The translations under genes and the position numbers were made by a program. From NCBI RefSeq assembly GCF_011397635.1, contig NC_064756.1, positions 34,896,996 to 34,960,995 on the forward strand: a stretch of 64,000 nucleotides of DNA, read 5' to 3'. Below the pieces are notes generated by a model, which was given only the letters and a program-made list of their open reading frames with translations, had not been told where the DNA came from and did no database searches. This DNA is from Epinephelus fuscoguttatus. Lineage: Eukaryota; Chordata; Actinopteri; Perciformes; Serranidae. Below are positions 1-11,267 of the stretch, in pieces (the stretch's first letter is position 1; each line of letters starts with the position of its first letter).

Positions 1-876
1 CTAGAATTTTGTTTATACATGTATACACATCGCTGCTATTGGGTAACACCTCTGACACACATGCCAAATGAGAAAGAGTGTACATCAAAACCTGTGGTTT
101 CACATGGCTTCAAGGAAATTTGTTCTGTAACCTGGAAAATGTGCACACTGTAGCAAAACAGTGCACACTGTTTTCAGATTGAGTATGCCCCAGTATTTTA
201 GTGCAGAGATACATTGGTGTGAACATGAAACCTACAGACACAATTAAATCGTGCTATTTTAGTCAGTTTTCTATGTTAACAAAGAGTCGCTCACAGTTTC
301 CTCCCATCCTCTCCTCTACAATAGTCAGTGTGGAGGCAAACAGGTGTAAAAGTCTCTGTTGACTTTAAATAACATGAACTTCATAGTGAGTAGAGATAAT
401 TCCAGTAGCTTTTTGTTTTGTTTGCTTGTCAGTAGTGTGTGTGGGGGATTTGACGTTGTCTTAAGATGCCCAACTACTACTCCGATTTTAAATTAACACA
501 GCAAAGAGCCTGTTTGTGAAAATGACTGGACATAATTTAATCATTTGCTATAGGTCATGGTCTTGAGCTGGTTTCAGGACCTTTGAAGTGGCTGTAACTC
601 CATCCAATAACCCCATCCTTACTGCAGGGAAATCTGCATATGAAAGCGTGATTTCTGAGAACAAAACCAAGGCATTGTTTAGAAATGAGTGCCACTCCTC
701 TGGCCCTGGGAAGAGGAATCTTGTTTGGCCAGAAGAACTCACCTGACGACGAGACAGCCTTCCTCCTGCACATTCTCTGACAAACATCAAGCGAGAGAGC
801 TGTGTCACTCTGAAAGAGGACCAGACCTGAACCCTGAAACGCTCCTCTCTCCTGCCGCAGACAAAGCCTCTTCACC
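1..876. other. Upstream region of first claudin; no gene seen
   Basis: No open reading frame here resembles a known protein. The last 30 bases before the claudin ATG contain a pyrimidine-rich run ending in gccgcag (about 846-860), which could be the 3' splice site of a 5'-UTR intron. No clear TATA box was identified. Confidence 0.5.
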
Positions 877-1632
877 ATGGGAAGGATTGGCAAGGAAGTG
901 GCAGGTCAGGTCATAAGCTTCATAGGTCTTGTTGGGGTGGCGGTGACCTGCGGGATCCCCATGTGGAGAGTGACCTCCTACATCGGTGCCAATATCGTGA
1001 CGGGCCAGATCGTGTGGGACGGCCTGTGGATGAACTGTGTGATGCAGAGCACCGGGCAGATGCAATGCAGGCTGAATGAGTCTGTTATGAGGCTGACCCC
1101 GGATCTACAAGCCGCCCGAGCCCTGGTCATCATCGCCCTCGTCTTCGGCTTCATTGGCTTCATCATCACCTTCATCGGAGCCAAGTGCACCAGCTGCCTG
1201 AAAAAAGATTCATCAAACGCCAAGGTGGTGATCATAGGGGGCTGCCTTCTCATTCTTGCCGCCATCCTGATCCTCATCCCTGTCTGCTGGTCTGCAGCCA
1301 TCACCATCACAGACTTCACGAACCCCCTGACCATTGACACACAGAGAAGGGAAATCGGAGCCTCCATCTACATCGGCTGGGCCTCTGCTGCAATTCTTCT
1401 GATCGGTGGGATCATCCTCACCACATCCTGCCCTCCTCAAAAACCCATGTATGGATACCCAGGCTACCCACCAGCACCTATGTACCCTTACGCAGGCCCA
1501 GTGCCAAACCCGGCAACATACGGCCCTGTGTATGCTCCCCCATCCAGCCGACCGTACACAGGCACCGGATCATACATACCTGCCAAACCGTATGCAGCAC
1601 CGACCACATACTCTCCCAGGCAAAACCTCTAA
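877..1632 (+). CDS. Claudin with a long Pro/Tyr-rich cytoplasmic tail
   Basis: This is a four-transmembrane tight-junction protein of 251 residues encoded without introns. Claudins polymerise in the lateral membrane of epithelial cells and set paracellular permeability. The family signature is complete: W30, G49-L50-W51, C54 and C64 in extracellular loop 1, followed by the LQAARAL segment that leads into TM2. TM segments lie at about 8-28, 80-100, 116-136 and 160-182. After the CPP motif the C-terminal tail runs about 60 residues and is rich in Pro, Tyr and Ala. It ends in RQNL and not in the usual Tyr-Val PDZ ligand. It is the first of five claudins in the same orientation, and its loop 1 resembles the claudin-3/4 group. 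The ATG at 877 follows a possible 5'-UTR splice acceptor. The exact orthologue among teleost claudins cannot be fixed by eye. Confidence 0.95.
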   Translation: MGRIGKEVAGQVISFIGLVGVAVTCGIPMWRVTSYIGANIVTGQIVWDGLWMNCVMQSTGQMQCRLNESVMRLTPDLQAARALVIIALVFGFIGFIITFIGAKCTSCLKKDSSNAKVVIIGGCLLILAAILILIPVCWSAAITITDFTNPLTIDTQRREIGASIYIGWASAAILLIGGIILTTSCPPQKPMYGYPGYPPAPMYPYAGPVPNPATYGPVYAPPSSRPYTGTGSYIPAKPYAAPTTYSPRQNL

Positions 1633-2066
1633 AAACTGAATGGACTGAAAGAGGATACAGACTGATATTTCTGTCTGAGACTTTCAGCTACAGGAACTTG
1701 TTATGTGATTAAATAGCAAAATTGCACCAAAATACAGATTGTATTTCGAAAGAATGGTATGTATTCCAATACACTGTTAGGATTTAAAATGAATTCACTT
1801 AAACAATCACTAAAACATTTTGATTGTCATCAGTAACATGTTTCCACTTTGGATTTTTGGGCTGTGAAGTAGAAATCTTTATGAAGTCTTGATATTAGAG
1901 GAATATTGTATCAACATGGCTGTGTGCACTGAGAGTTGTTTTTCATAAGGAAGTCACTGTCGATACATATATTTATTTTTTTTTCATACAGAGCACATTT
2001 TGTATATAGTGATGATTTGTTTGTTTTTTGTGAATGCAACTTTATTTTTGAAATTACTCAATTTTC

Positions 2067-2072
2067 AATAAA
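2067..2072 (+). promoter_or_regulatory. Poly(A) signal AATAAA of first claudin
   Basis: An AATAAA hexamer lies about 435 bases after the stop and is followed by a T/G-rich stretch (gtgtctgtttgtgg), the usual arrangement at a vertebrate mRNA 3' end. Confidence 0.7.
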
Positions 2073-2933
2073 ATGTTTTTAAACATATTCACGTGTCTGT
2101 TTGTGGAGTCATTATCACAACATACTGTTTCTATTTTATGCAATATGATGAAATTGTATCTGGCATCTTACAAGGTCAGAGCCCTTGTGTGTGTCTGGGT
2201 GAGTGAGAGGCAGAAAAAAAGCCAATGTCATTTTTTTCCTTATATCTATAAAAATTAAAATTAAGGATTTTACAATCTTATTATCACTTTATTATTTCAC
2301 TGTAAACCTCTGAGGAACACAAAGAGATAAACCTTGTGAAAATAAAAGCAAAATGTGATTCAATCAACTGCGACACTGATCAACGTGAGTACTGTCATTC
2401 TGATGGGAAACAAACGCAATCACTTCCTAGGATGATACAATAAAATAATACATGGTGTTGATTAAACAGACGTAATGAGTAAAACCACAAATTGAGGCTT
2501 CTTTCGTCATCCGGTGATACCTCCACCCACGTCGGTGTGTTTTTTTTTAAACCTGAAACCAGTGACTGGACCTGATCATCCAGTAACGGCCCAGTCAAAG
2601 GTTGGCCACTGGCAGACCATTGTTTCAATTAGGAATGCGGTGCCTCTTTACAAGCCTCTTTTACATTGAGGCTGATGTTCATCTCATCGAAACTGCTCCC
2701 TGTCCGCATACAGATAATGTGAAGAATCTGGTTGGGCGGGTAAGTCACTGATGGCACTGGTTTCAGGTCAGAGGGAAGGACATTCTGACTCCACCTTCAA
2801 GAGAGACATCCTTATAACCAAAGGAAGTGAGCCACAGACTTTATTCAACTTTACATCCTGAGCTGAGCTGACCTGCTTCCTGAAAACTACTACTCCTCTG
2901 CTTCTGTTCAAGTGACTCGAACAAGACCTCATC
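2073..2933. other. Intergenic region between claudins 1 and 2
   Basis: No gene or recognised repeat was seen. The part next to 2934 must hold the promoter and 5' UTR of the second claudin. Confidence 0.5.
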
Positions 2934-3566
2934 ATGGTGTCAATGGGACGACAGATGCTGGGCTTCGCCCTGGCCATCATTGGCTTCCTGGGGACCATCA
3001 TTGTGTGTGCCCTGCCTATGTGGAAGGTCACGGCCTTCATTGGAGCCAACATTGTGACAGCGCAAGTCATTTGGGAAGGCTTGTGGATGAACTGTGTGAT
3101 GCAGAGTACGGGCCAGATGCAGTGCAAGATTTATGATTCTCTGCTGGCTCTACCCCAGGACCTCCAGGCCGCCAGAGCTCTTGTGGTCATCGCCATCATC
3201 GTCGCTGCCTTTGGGGTCATTTTGGGCATCGCTGGAGGCAAGTGCACCAACTTTGTGGAGGAGCCACGTGCCAAAGCTAAGGTGGCCATTGCTGCTGGAA
3301 TCGTCTTCATTTGTGCTGGTGTTCTCATCCTCATCCCCGTCTGCTGGTCTGCCAACACCATTATCAGGGATTTCTACAACCCCATCATAACCAACGCCCA
3401 GAGGAGAGAGCTGGGAGCTGCACTCTACATCGGCTGGGGTACAGCTGCTCTTCTCATCCTGGGTGGTGCCCTCCTCTGCAGCTCCTGTCCACCCAAAGAG
3501 AGCCCAGAGTATCCAGTCAAGTACGCTGGTGCCAGGTCTGCAGTCTCCAGCCGAGCCTACGTCTAA
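2934..3566 (+). CDS. Claudin, claudin-3/4-like
   Basis: This intronless tight-junction membrane protein has 210 residues, the usual claudin length. Loop 1 has W30, GLW 49-51, C54 and C64. It is followed by the [11 protein letters not shown] segment, and loop 2 contains FYNP and the [12 protein letters not shown] motif at the start of TM4. The tail is short, has a Cys-Pro-Pro motif after TM4 (a palmitoylation-type juxtamembrane Cys cluster), and ends in Ala-Tyr-Val, a PDZ ligand of the type bound by ZO proteins. It is the closest in this window to the classical CLDN3/CLDN4 type. The start is the first ATG in frame. An alternative ATG at codon 4 would remove only three residues. The neighbouring claudins share orientation, so the cluster probably arose by tandem duplication. 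Confidence 0.96.
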   Translation: MVSMGRQMLGFALAIIGFLGTIIVCALPMWKVTAFIGANIVTAQVIWEGLWMNCVMQSTGQMQCKIYDSLLALPQDLQAARALVVIAIIVAAFGVILGIAGGKCTNFVEEPRAKAKVAIAAGIVFICAGVLILIPVCWSANTIIRDFYNPIITNAQRRELGAALYIGWGTAALLILGGALLCSSCPPKESPEYPVKYAGARSAVSSRAYV

Positions 3567-4042
3567 CAGGTCGATTCTTCTGAGAAAGACTAATTATTTA
3601 CGTTTCTTGAGTAACCCTCCTTTGTTGTGACTTTCTGACAGCACCACAAGTTGTGTCTCATTTTCTCTGAGTGAAACACAGTGAGAACTGGTTTTCTGAG
3701 GAATTCAGATTTCTTGGGTGGAGGCAAGAGAGAGTGTTTCTTGAGCAAAGAGAAACACAGCACAGAAGATGTGGTATGAAACTGTTGTACTGGCAAGAAA
3801 ATCTCCCATCAGCATGATGACTGGACTGAATGAGAGTTATACTATATAAAGCTATTTTCCTCTGAATGTAAATCTAAGCTGTGCTAGAAGGATGCTAATG
3901 ATTAACAGGAGCTATGATGGAAGGACACTTGTACAGTACCCTTGATATGTTGTGAATTTACTGTAAAAAAATATTTTACAAACATCTTTGTTCAAATGTT
4001 ATATCCAAAGACTGTTTTTGTTTACTGAATTCACTGATTTGT

Positions 4043-4048
4043 AATAAA
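4043..4048 (+). promoter_or_regulatory. Poly(A) signal AATAAA of second claudin
   Basis: AATAAA lies about 480 bases after the stop and is followed by a GT-rich segment (tcttttgtgtgcc). Confidence 0.7.
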
Positions 4049-4079
4049 ATATTTACTGAAATGATGTTCTTTTGTGTGC

Positions 4080-5440
4080 CTATTTTTTTGAGTTTGTTCT
4101 TTGGTCTTTTTTTGCTGTTTACATTAACAATTTTGGTTCAAAGATGGCAGTCCAGAGCAATGAAATGAGCACAATAAAATAATATAGATCAGCGAGATTA
4201 TGAGTGAGCAGAGAGTCAGAGACATAAAACTAAATATTGTCTGTTGGAAATGTTTGTCAGACAGGTTCAATATAAGGACAACCCGGGGAAAAAGTTCAAA
4301 GGAATAAAAAATACAGTGGATTTAATATTTGCAAACTCAAATCAGCTCAAGAGCAGAGATGCGAGCATGACATATTTCAAATGTTGGTCTTGCCAGCCTG
4401 AAAGCAAATCTTTCACCTTGATCTTATCTACAAGGTTGACTAATGCAGTGATGACCCAGCTTCTCCTGCTGGCTGACAGAAAGGTAACTGACGTGCACGT
4501 GTCCAACTGATTGCATTTATTTTTACTGTTTACGGGAAATAAAACTGTCATTGTTTTAAATTTAAATGGGTCAGAAACCAGAATGTATAATGAAGCAGGA
4601 GAGAGTGTAACAGCAACATGTATTCAAAAGCATTCAGCAGTATGTTTGAAATCTTCATGCAGACAAACCGGCTGAACCGGTTTTCCAGAGTTGAGTGCCA
4701 GTCTAGTGTTTTTCACAGAACTGGCTACAGTGTGCTAGTTTCAACAACATGTAAGAGCCGTGCCCACACACCACCAGCATTTAAACAATCTGAATTCAAA
4801 CGTACTTGCTTTGACTTGGTTAAAGAAAAGATTAAAGATTAAATACATGATTGATAGCAGTGAAAATCAACGATTACAATGAGGTTTGAGGATTGACTGT
4901 TAATTTTAATGGATAAGACTGAAGTGTTCTGCATTTTTTTTAATTGTCAACAAATCCCATTAAAAAAGGCTTAAAACAACACTATCAATATTTTCTTCCT
5001 CTGTCTCCTGGACTGAGGTCCAATCACATTGGTTTCTATTGTTCATCTTTAAATGTCCAGTATATTTTGATCTTAAAAAGGCTAAATAATGTCCTTGCTG
5101 AGCACTGTAGCATTTAGCAAACATTATAAAAACATGAATAAATTCTGCGTTCATTGGGGACTATTTTCAGCTGTGCAGTTTTTATCCATTTGGTGCTCTA
5201 GTGATTGCTTAAAGCAGCAGGCCAGTGTATAGAAGAAATCACAGTGTTTGCTTACAGTAACTTTCAGGGGGAAAAAACCTTGTGTCACATATATAAAATT
5301 AAACTGCACTGAGCATCTGCTGCTCGGTTTGAAACCAACCCCACCAAAAAACAGTATCTGTTCAATATTTTCACTTCCTTCTGCCACACATGCCTTTCCA
5401 ACAGGGAAGTGAAGCCATAACCTCAGAGCCACCAAGACTC
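4080..5440. other. Intergenic, AT-rich, no gene seen
   Basis: Short ORFs here have no recognisable domain and no splice context. No clear repeat family was identified. Confidence 0.4.
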
Positions 5441-5442
5441 CA

Positions 5443-5796
5443 TTGGCAAAACCAGTAATTTTACTTTGCAGAACCAATGGAGCTGCTATGGAAGTCCTCA
5501 GCAAGCCATCACTCCTAGATGTGTCTTCGATTGCCCCTTGTACACATGAGGAAGCCAACAGTCGCATTTTATTACATGTTGACCATACAGCAAGAAATGG
5601 CCATCAGAAAATCATGATTCAAACGGTTGATACTGATGTTGTGGTGCTGGCTGTGGCAGTGGCTCAAGCCCCTTTTACACTGCCAGATTTTCCGCGAATG
5701 TTGGGCCGTTTTGCCGGCAAGCTGCAAGCGTTTAGACACACAGAGCCGGATTGGCGAGTTGATCCGAGGTGCCCAACTTTCCACCTTGTAGGGTAG
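5443..5796 (+). pseudogene. Fragment of a transposon-type protein with TVDTDVVVLAV motif
   Basis: A 117-codon open frame contains CTHEEANSRILLHV and QTVDTDVVVLAV. These blocks recall ones seen in multicopy uncharacterised proteins of fish and invertebrates that appear to be carried by mobile elements. Only this short block is recognisable. No complete gene, terminal repeat or downstream exon was found, so it is best read as a decayed fragment. The first 15 codons and everything after VAVAQ look like unrelated sequence. The family name is not known to me. Confidence 0.35.
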
Positions 5797-5900
5797 ACAT
5801 ATTGGCGGAACCTTTTTTTGGTTTAAAAAGACAGAGGCGGCCTTCCACAACAAGCAGCTAGTAGCAAGAGGGAAATGCAAACCTGAAAGACACTGTAAAG

Positions 5901-6059
5901 ATGAGCAACTGGGGAGACAAGGAATTGCACGCCCTCCTTGCCCTCGCAAACGAAGAGGCCATTAACCGTCAGATGACGGGGACGGTGAAGGACAGGCCAA
6001 CTTACGAGAGAATTTCCGAAGGACTGACCAGCCGCGGCTTCCCTCGGGTACATCACTGT
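5901..6059 (+). pseudogene. Myb/SANT-like DNA-binding domain fragment (PIF/Harbinger or MSANTD type)
   Basis: Translation from the ATG at 5901 gives a Trp-x-Asp-Lys-Glu start, a Leu-Leu helix, the INRQMTGTVKDRP block and an ISEGLTSRGFPR end. This is the pattern of the trihelix Myb/SANT-like domain found in the second protein of PIF/Harbinger transposons and in MSANTD host genes. About 50 residues are clean. Right after the last Arg codon comes gtacat, a possible splice donor. The third helix with its Cys/Lys pattern is missing, so this is a first exon or a fragment. No partner exon or nuclease was found nearby. Confidence 0.45.
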
Positions 6060-6445
6060 TTGATGTGTCACATGCTGAGCTACACGTTTTGTTACTTGTT
6101 CACACCCCCCATTGCACTGAAAAAGGCGCATTCTGTATAAAGAAAAGTAGGTAGGCGGCATTTTGCTGCACTCCCCAATTTTGCTTTTATACTCCCAATG
6201 CTGAAAAAAGACTGATTGGGCTTTCCTGCAAATTTGCACAATTCCTGTTTAAAAAGGGCATCAGACTTTACACTCAGAACATGAGCTTTGGTTGGCATAT
6301 GGAACTGGAAAGAACTTTCAATACCTTGCAGCCCATGAACTTGCAGCAGGGCTAGGGCCAGAGTAAAAGCACATGCACTATTAATGTTCCATACATTGAC
6401 GGGCTGTGACACTGTATCAAGCTTTCTTGGCCTTGGGAAAAAGAC

Positions 6446-6634
6446 TGTATGGGCTGTGTTTCCAGAGCTTACACATGCCCTGTTGAAACTCTTCTGCCCC
6501 AAATGACATACCACAGGAGGTAATGGCCACAATAGAGAGGTTCATTATACTACTCTATGACCGAACCAGCACATGCACAGATATAGACATGGCAAGGCGA
6601 AAGTTATTTGCAAAGAGGCACAATGTGCAGTCAC
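6446..6634. repeat. Interspersed repeat, copy 1 of a local pair
   Basis: This stretch (from 'tgggctgtgtttccagagc' to 'cacaatgtgcagt') recurs in direct orientation at 8337-8515 with scattered substitutions and a gap of a few bases near 'cttctgcccc'. It has no coding capacity that I recognise. Confidence 0.75.
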
Positions 6635-6845
6635 CCCCCTGGTCTATCCCTGCTTTGATCAGTTAGCGTGTAAAATAAAGCAGAGAAAATAGATTTCAAA
6701 TATAGCGTATACTTTCTTCAATATATACATGTTTTTTTGGGTGAGTCTTCAGGTGGCTAAAATATGTTTTGCTGTGGCCTCTGTCCAGAGCCACACAGTA
6801 TGTAAAGTATGTAAAGTTTTTTTTTAATGATTATTGTTGTTGCTC

Positions 6846-6869
6846 TATTATTATTATTATTATTATTAT
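6846..6869. repeat. (TTA)n microsatellite
   Basis: About eight uninterrupted TTA units in otherwise AT-rich intergenic DNA. Confidence 0.9.
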
Positions 6870-7938
6870 AAAATAACAACGGAAATAAACAAGTTTGCAA
6901 ATTTGACATAACTCCGCAATTCAAATCAATTGCCAGTTGTCTACCCAGAAATGATGGTTGCTGTTACCATTGTTGTTTGAGTGGCGTTGCAGGGATTTCT
7001 TCCACTGATTCAAAGTAATTCAGCCAATGAAGGCACCATTAATGTTTACATCATGCACTTTCACAAGCACGAGCCCGTTTTCCATGAGTAGATGTATGCT
7101 TCCTTCTGCACAGTGATATGGTTTGCAGGTGTTTTTCGGTAGAAAAAAAATAGGTAGTTACAAACAGTGTGTTTTGTCACCTCATTTAGTGGATTTGTCT
7201 TCAAACATAGGCACAGAATTCAGGGGACACATTTGTCTTAATATTTAGAACATGTGCCTTTGCCCCCCCACACTGAAAACATGATAGTAGCAGAGGACTT
7301 TTATTTTGACAAAAGTAAAGACAAACATAAATTGCTGAATAAAGTCACCAGAATGCAGGAAATTAAGTGTCGGATGCTACTGGGGGAGGACCCTCTCCAA
7401 CCCAGTGTCAAAACGAAATCTATGTCCTTGTCTATAAATACATGTCACTGTATGACATTCAGGAAATGACCTCTCTGATATTCCACAGACATCTAATCAC
7501 AAACATAATGTCAACACAGCATGACAAGGTGTTTCACTGGTGTGAACACACCCTGTTGTGTTGTTACATTTTACCTGGTTTCACATTCCTGAGTCGTCCT
7601 CTGTCATTACAGAGAGAGAGAATCTACCTGAACCTGTTATGGGTTAATGATTGTGTGCCAAACTCACTGATGTCAGAGAAGACAATGGAACAAATCCATC
7701 ATGGTCTGACAAAGCTTGATTGAAAAAAGGGTTTCAGTAAATGAATCATTGAAAGTGGAAATTATTTTCCTACTTTCAATGATTCTGAAATGTCTCAGTA
7801 TGTCACACCTGATACACTTTATTTTTAGCCTTTTAAAATCTTGTTGTAAGCACTGAAGGATATATTTACATGAAAAATTCATACCATGTGGCACAAAATC
7901 AGAAACTAAAACTAAAAGAATCCCACTTGTTTTATTAA

Positions 7939-8336
7939 AGGTACAGTGTGTAGGATTTAGAGGGATATATTGGCAGAAAAGGAATATAATATAAAAAGGA
8001 TGTTTTTTTTAGTGTATAATCACCTGGAAATAAGAGTCATTGTGTTTTATCACCTTGGAATGAGCTGTTTATATCTACATAGTGATCAGGTTCTTGTCCA
8101 CAGTGTCCACCATGTTGTATTGCAGTGTTTCTACAGTAGCCTGGAACGGACAAACCAAACACTGGCTCCAGATAGGGCCATTCACATGTTTGCATCAGCT
8201 ACCATCATTAGCAGGTCCTCAGCAATGAGGGCGTTAAAGAAAATACTGATTTTTTTTTTTTTAACATGAAACTGCTTTATGTAGTGTTTTTACCAGTTTC
8301 AATCACCTGGTCTGTTTGTTTTGGAGAGAAAGAGAC
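7939..8336 (+). repeat. Interspersed repeat family A, left part (interrupted copy)
   Basis: It starts with the family end 'acagtgtgtaggatttag' and runs through the characteristic 'aaaccaaacactggctc' block to 'ggtctgtttgttttggagag'. The element continues at 9517. Family A is a teleost-type non-autonomous repeat with inverted 'agtgtgtaggattta' ends. It is also seen here at 18511, 19255, 30733, 46077 and 53885. Confidence 0.7.
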
Positions 8337-8515
8337 TATGGGCTGTGCTTCCAGAGCTTACACTTGCCCTGTTGTCTTCTGCCCCAAATGACATACCACA
8401 GGAGGTAATGGAAACAATAGAGAGGTTCATTATACTACTCTATGACTGAACCAGCACATGCACAGACATAGACATGGCAAGGCAGAAATTATTTGCAAAG
8501 ATGCACAATGTGCAG
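8337..8515. repeat. Interspersed repeat, copy 2 of a local pair
   Basis: Direct copy of 6446-6634, located at the left edge of the sequence that interrupts the family A repeat. Confidence 0.75.
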
Positions 8516-9516
8516 TAAAGTCAAAAACCAAACAAACAAATAAAAACATTTCAATATTTTACTGTACCTGTATGGAGTAGAAAGAAATTAGAAACACTTC
8601 ACAATGTGGATAGTAAAATATTTGTTTTAATGTTTAGGGTGCTGGCATGTATGAAACCTTAATGAACACTTAAAACCTTGCACGTCATTTTTTTCTTTTT
8701 CTCTTTTCCTCTTTGCCTATTTTTCGTTGTATAAAACATTGATCAACATCTGCAATAAACTCAATAAACTATTTAAATATTTCCTATTTAAATCACGCTG
8801 ACAGCGTTTGAGCCAACCATAAAAATGTGTGGGATTCGTTGGTTTTATTTATTGTTTGTCCTGTCCCGGTGCAAACGGCATTTTTTGACGTCCGTGGTCC
8901 AGTTGTGGAAAAATCAAACGTCCCAGTACAATAAATCAAACACACCCTAACCACTGTGTTTCGGAAGTAGATGCGCATGCGCAGTCACGTACTGCTGAGA
9001 GTGAAATCCCTGATCGTTAGCTCACATGCAGCTTGTTCAAGCTGTTCTCTGTGTTGTTGAAATTAAACAAAATAGCATGGAACATATCTGCTTATTATGC
9101 TACTGATTTTAATTGGGATATTTTTTGATGAACTGAATGACATTTACGGAGTGTTGCACGTCTCTAATGCTGAGCTCATAGGAGACCACCGGACTTTCTG
9201 CCAAGGGGGGCTGTGGGAGAGAGGGAGATGTCTGGGCAGCAAGGCTCCGTGACCGTCCAGCATGGACCAAAACACAGCATGGACGGTTCAGAAGCAATTC
9301 GGAACGAGTTAAAAGCAATTAATAAACAAACAAAGTGGTGTTTAAAACTGCATGTATTGCTAGCAGATCTATTTTCTGGCCTTAAGTGCGGCCGTCACTG
9401 GTTCTGAATCTGGGCTTTAGCAGGCAGCTGCTCTCTCCTCTTCCTGGTACTGCGTACCGTCAATGAATCTTTTAGTGGTACGCAGTACCGGACCATACCA
9501 GCTTACTTTCACCCCT
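8516..9516. other. Unassigned sequence inside interrupted repeat
   Basis: About 1 kb with no recognisable gene. Near its right end is a short perfect-looking palindromic pair (9446-9489). The block sits between two halves of a family A repeat that share about 30 bases ('cctggtctgttt...ttttggagag') at the two junctions. Confidence 0.45.
9446..9489. repeat. Short inverted repeat (stem 13 bases)
   Basis: ggtactgcgtacc at 9446 faces ggtacgcagtacc at 9477, so the region can form a hairpin with an 18-base loop. Each arm is itself nearly palindromic. Possible subterminal repeat of a decayed transposon. Confidence 0.6.
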
Positions 9517-9702
9517 GCCTGGTCTGTTTCTTTTGGAGAGGAAGAGACCTCTGCAGATTATGCAGCTCCCGGTAAAACCCTCCTGAACAATGAATGCTGA
9601 AAGAATTCTAACCAGGAGAAGATTCAGCTGGTTGCAATTGGCAATCCTCACCACTAGATGCCACTAAATCCCCCTAAATCTTACACACTGTTCCTTTAAG
9701 AA
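9517..9702 (+). repeat. Interspersed repeat family A, right part
   Basis: Contains the family A segments 'aagagacctctgcagatta', 'ggtaaaaccctcctgaac' and 'cctcaccactagatgccac', and ends in 'cttacacactgttccttta', the inverted form of the family terminus. Confidence 0.7.
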
Positions 9703-10601
9703 GACAATAAAACTATACCAAATCTAAATCAAAATCTCAAACACATCTTCATCACCTTTTTAGAGGTGTTTTGAAATATGTCAAACAGACAGACGACCTT
9801 GCAGTACTGCAGCATCTAATAAAGACCCACATGAGCAAAGACAAAAGTTTATGGTGTAACATTTTGCTGCAGTGGCCACAACAGCAAGCTGAGGACAATA
9901 GTTTCTACCTGGCGACGACCAGAACCGGACAAGTCTCATAAAGCACTATATGTCAGGAGGTGATAAAAAAAATCTTGATTTTAATTAAACAATCTCAACA
10001 TTGAGCTGATTTCTGTGGGTAGGTCTGTAGGTACTGTTCTTTCAATTTGGTCCCCAACAATGAGGCATTGCCTCTCAAAGTTTGTTTCATTCACAACCAG
10101 CAGGGATTTATTTTCAGTGTACACACATAGATGCAGGTATGTATACATGTGGAGACAAATCTCTGTTTGCCTTGACACTGTGTTGTGAATGGCAGGTTGG
10201 ATTTATTTAACTCTCACTGTTTGCAGACTCATGGCCCTTGTGTCATTGATACTGCAAATGCTGTCTCTCTCACTCCTCATGCTCTCCACTCTGCAATCAA
10301 ACTGCCGACATTTTCAAGTTGGTGCATTTTCTGTCACATACATCCTTTTCTTTGTTGAGAGTACCAACAAAACCTTGTGTAACACGATCCTCATCTCCAT
10401 CCAAGAAGAATGAGCGAAACCCCAACCTTTATTGTTCCTTAACACAAAGAATCCTGCACGGCTGGTATTCTTTGGCAGGGCCTTGAATGTGTCCTTAATA
10501 GTCTCTCACGCCTCCCATTCTTCACTCTGCTTCAGATGAACATAAACACCTGATCAGCTGTTAATATTCTCTCAGAGACACTCAGAGAGAGAGAGACGAC
10601 G
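9703..10601. other. Intergenic region upstream of third claudin
   Basis: No gene or clear repeat was seen. A run of GA repeats (10574-10594) lies just upstream of the claudin ATG in the presumed 5' UTR. Confidence 0.45.
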
Positions 10602-11267
10602 ATGGCTTCCATGGCAATGCAGATGGCGGGATGCGTCCTGGCCCTTTTTGGCTGGATCGGGGTGCTCATTGTCTGCGGCACACCCATGTGGCGGGTCACT
10701 GCCTTCATTGGCAACAACATAGTGACATCCCAAGTCATGTGGGAGGGCATCTGGATGAGCTGCGTGGTCCAGAGTACGGGACAGATGCAGTGTAAGGTGT
10801 ATGACTCCATGCTGGCTCTGAGCACTGACCTGCAGGGGGCCCGCGCTCTGGTGGTGGTTTCCATCGTCGTAGGCCTTGCGGGGATCCTCATAGCTTTTGC
10901 CGGTGGAAAGTGCACAAACTTCATACCAGAGGAGAGGGCCAAGGCGAGGGCTTCTGTGGCAGCAGGTGTGTTGCTGATCATTAGTGGAATCCTCTGCATC
11001 ATCCCCGTTTCATGGACTGCCAGCATCATCATAAGGAACTTCTACAACCCTGTAGTAGTGGATGCCCAGAAAAGAGAGCTCGGGGCCACTCTTTACATCG
11101 GCTGGGGGGCCGGGGCGCTGTTGGTCTTGGGAGGAGCGCTTCTGTGTGCCAACTGTCCCCACAAAGAGGACGAGGCCCCCTCTGTGAAGTACCTCCTAAA
11201 CCAGCCTGGAGGATACAGCAAAGATGACTCATACCGGTCTAACACCCCGACAAAGACATATATTTGA
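10602..11267 (+). CDS. Claudin, claudin-3/4-like, ending in Tyr-Ile
   Basis: Intronless tight-junction four-TM protein of 221 residues. Loop 1 has W30, G49-I50-W51, C54 and C64, so the central GLW is GIW. The LSTDLQGARAL segment leads into TM2. Loop 2 has FYNP and the KRELGATLYIGW motif before TM4. The cytoplasmic tail contains Cys-Pro after TM4, a Ser/Thr/Tyr-rich stretch and a Thr-Tyr-Ile terminus, a hydrophobic PDZ ligand variant of the usual Tyr-Val. It is closely related in sequence to the gene at 2934 and lies in the same orientation, which suggests tandem duplication. The start is the first ATG, after a GA-rich leader. Confidence 0.96.
   Translation: MASMAMQMAGCVLALFGWIGVLIVCGTPMWRVTAFIGNNIVTSQVMWEGIWMSCVVQSTGQMQCKVYDSMLALSTDLQGARALVVVSIVVGLAGILIAFAGGKCTNFIPEERAKARASVAAGVLLIISGILCIIPVSWTASIIIRNFYNPVVVDAQKRELGATLYIGWGAGALLVLGGALLCANCPHKEDEAPSVKYLLNQPGGYSKDDSYRSNTPTKTYI

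Noticed and set aside
978-1367. Long antisense ORF inside the first claudin (similar ones under the other claudins)
   Set aside because: Codon-bias shadow of the claudin frame; the translation has no domain and mirrors the Met/Ala/Arg-rich complement of TM-coding sequence.
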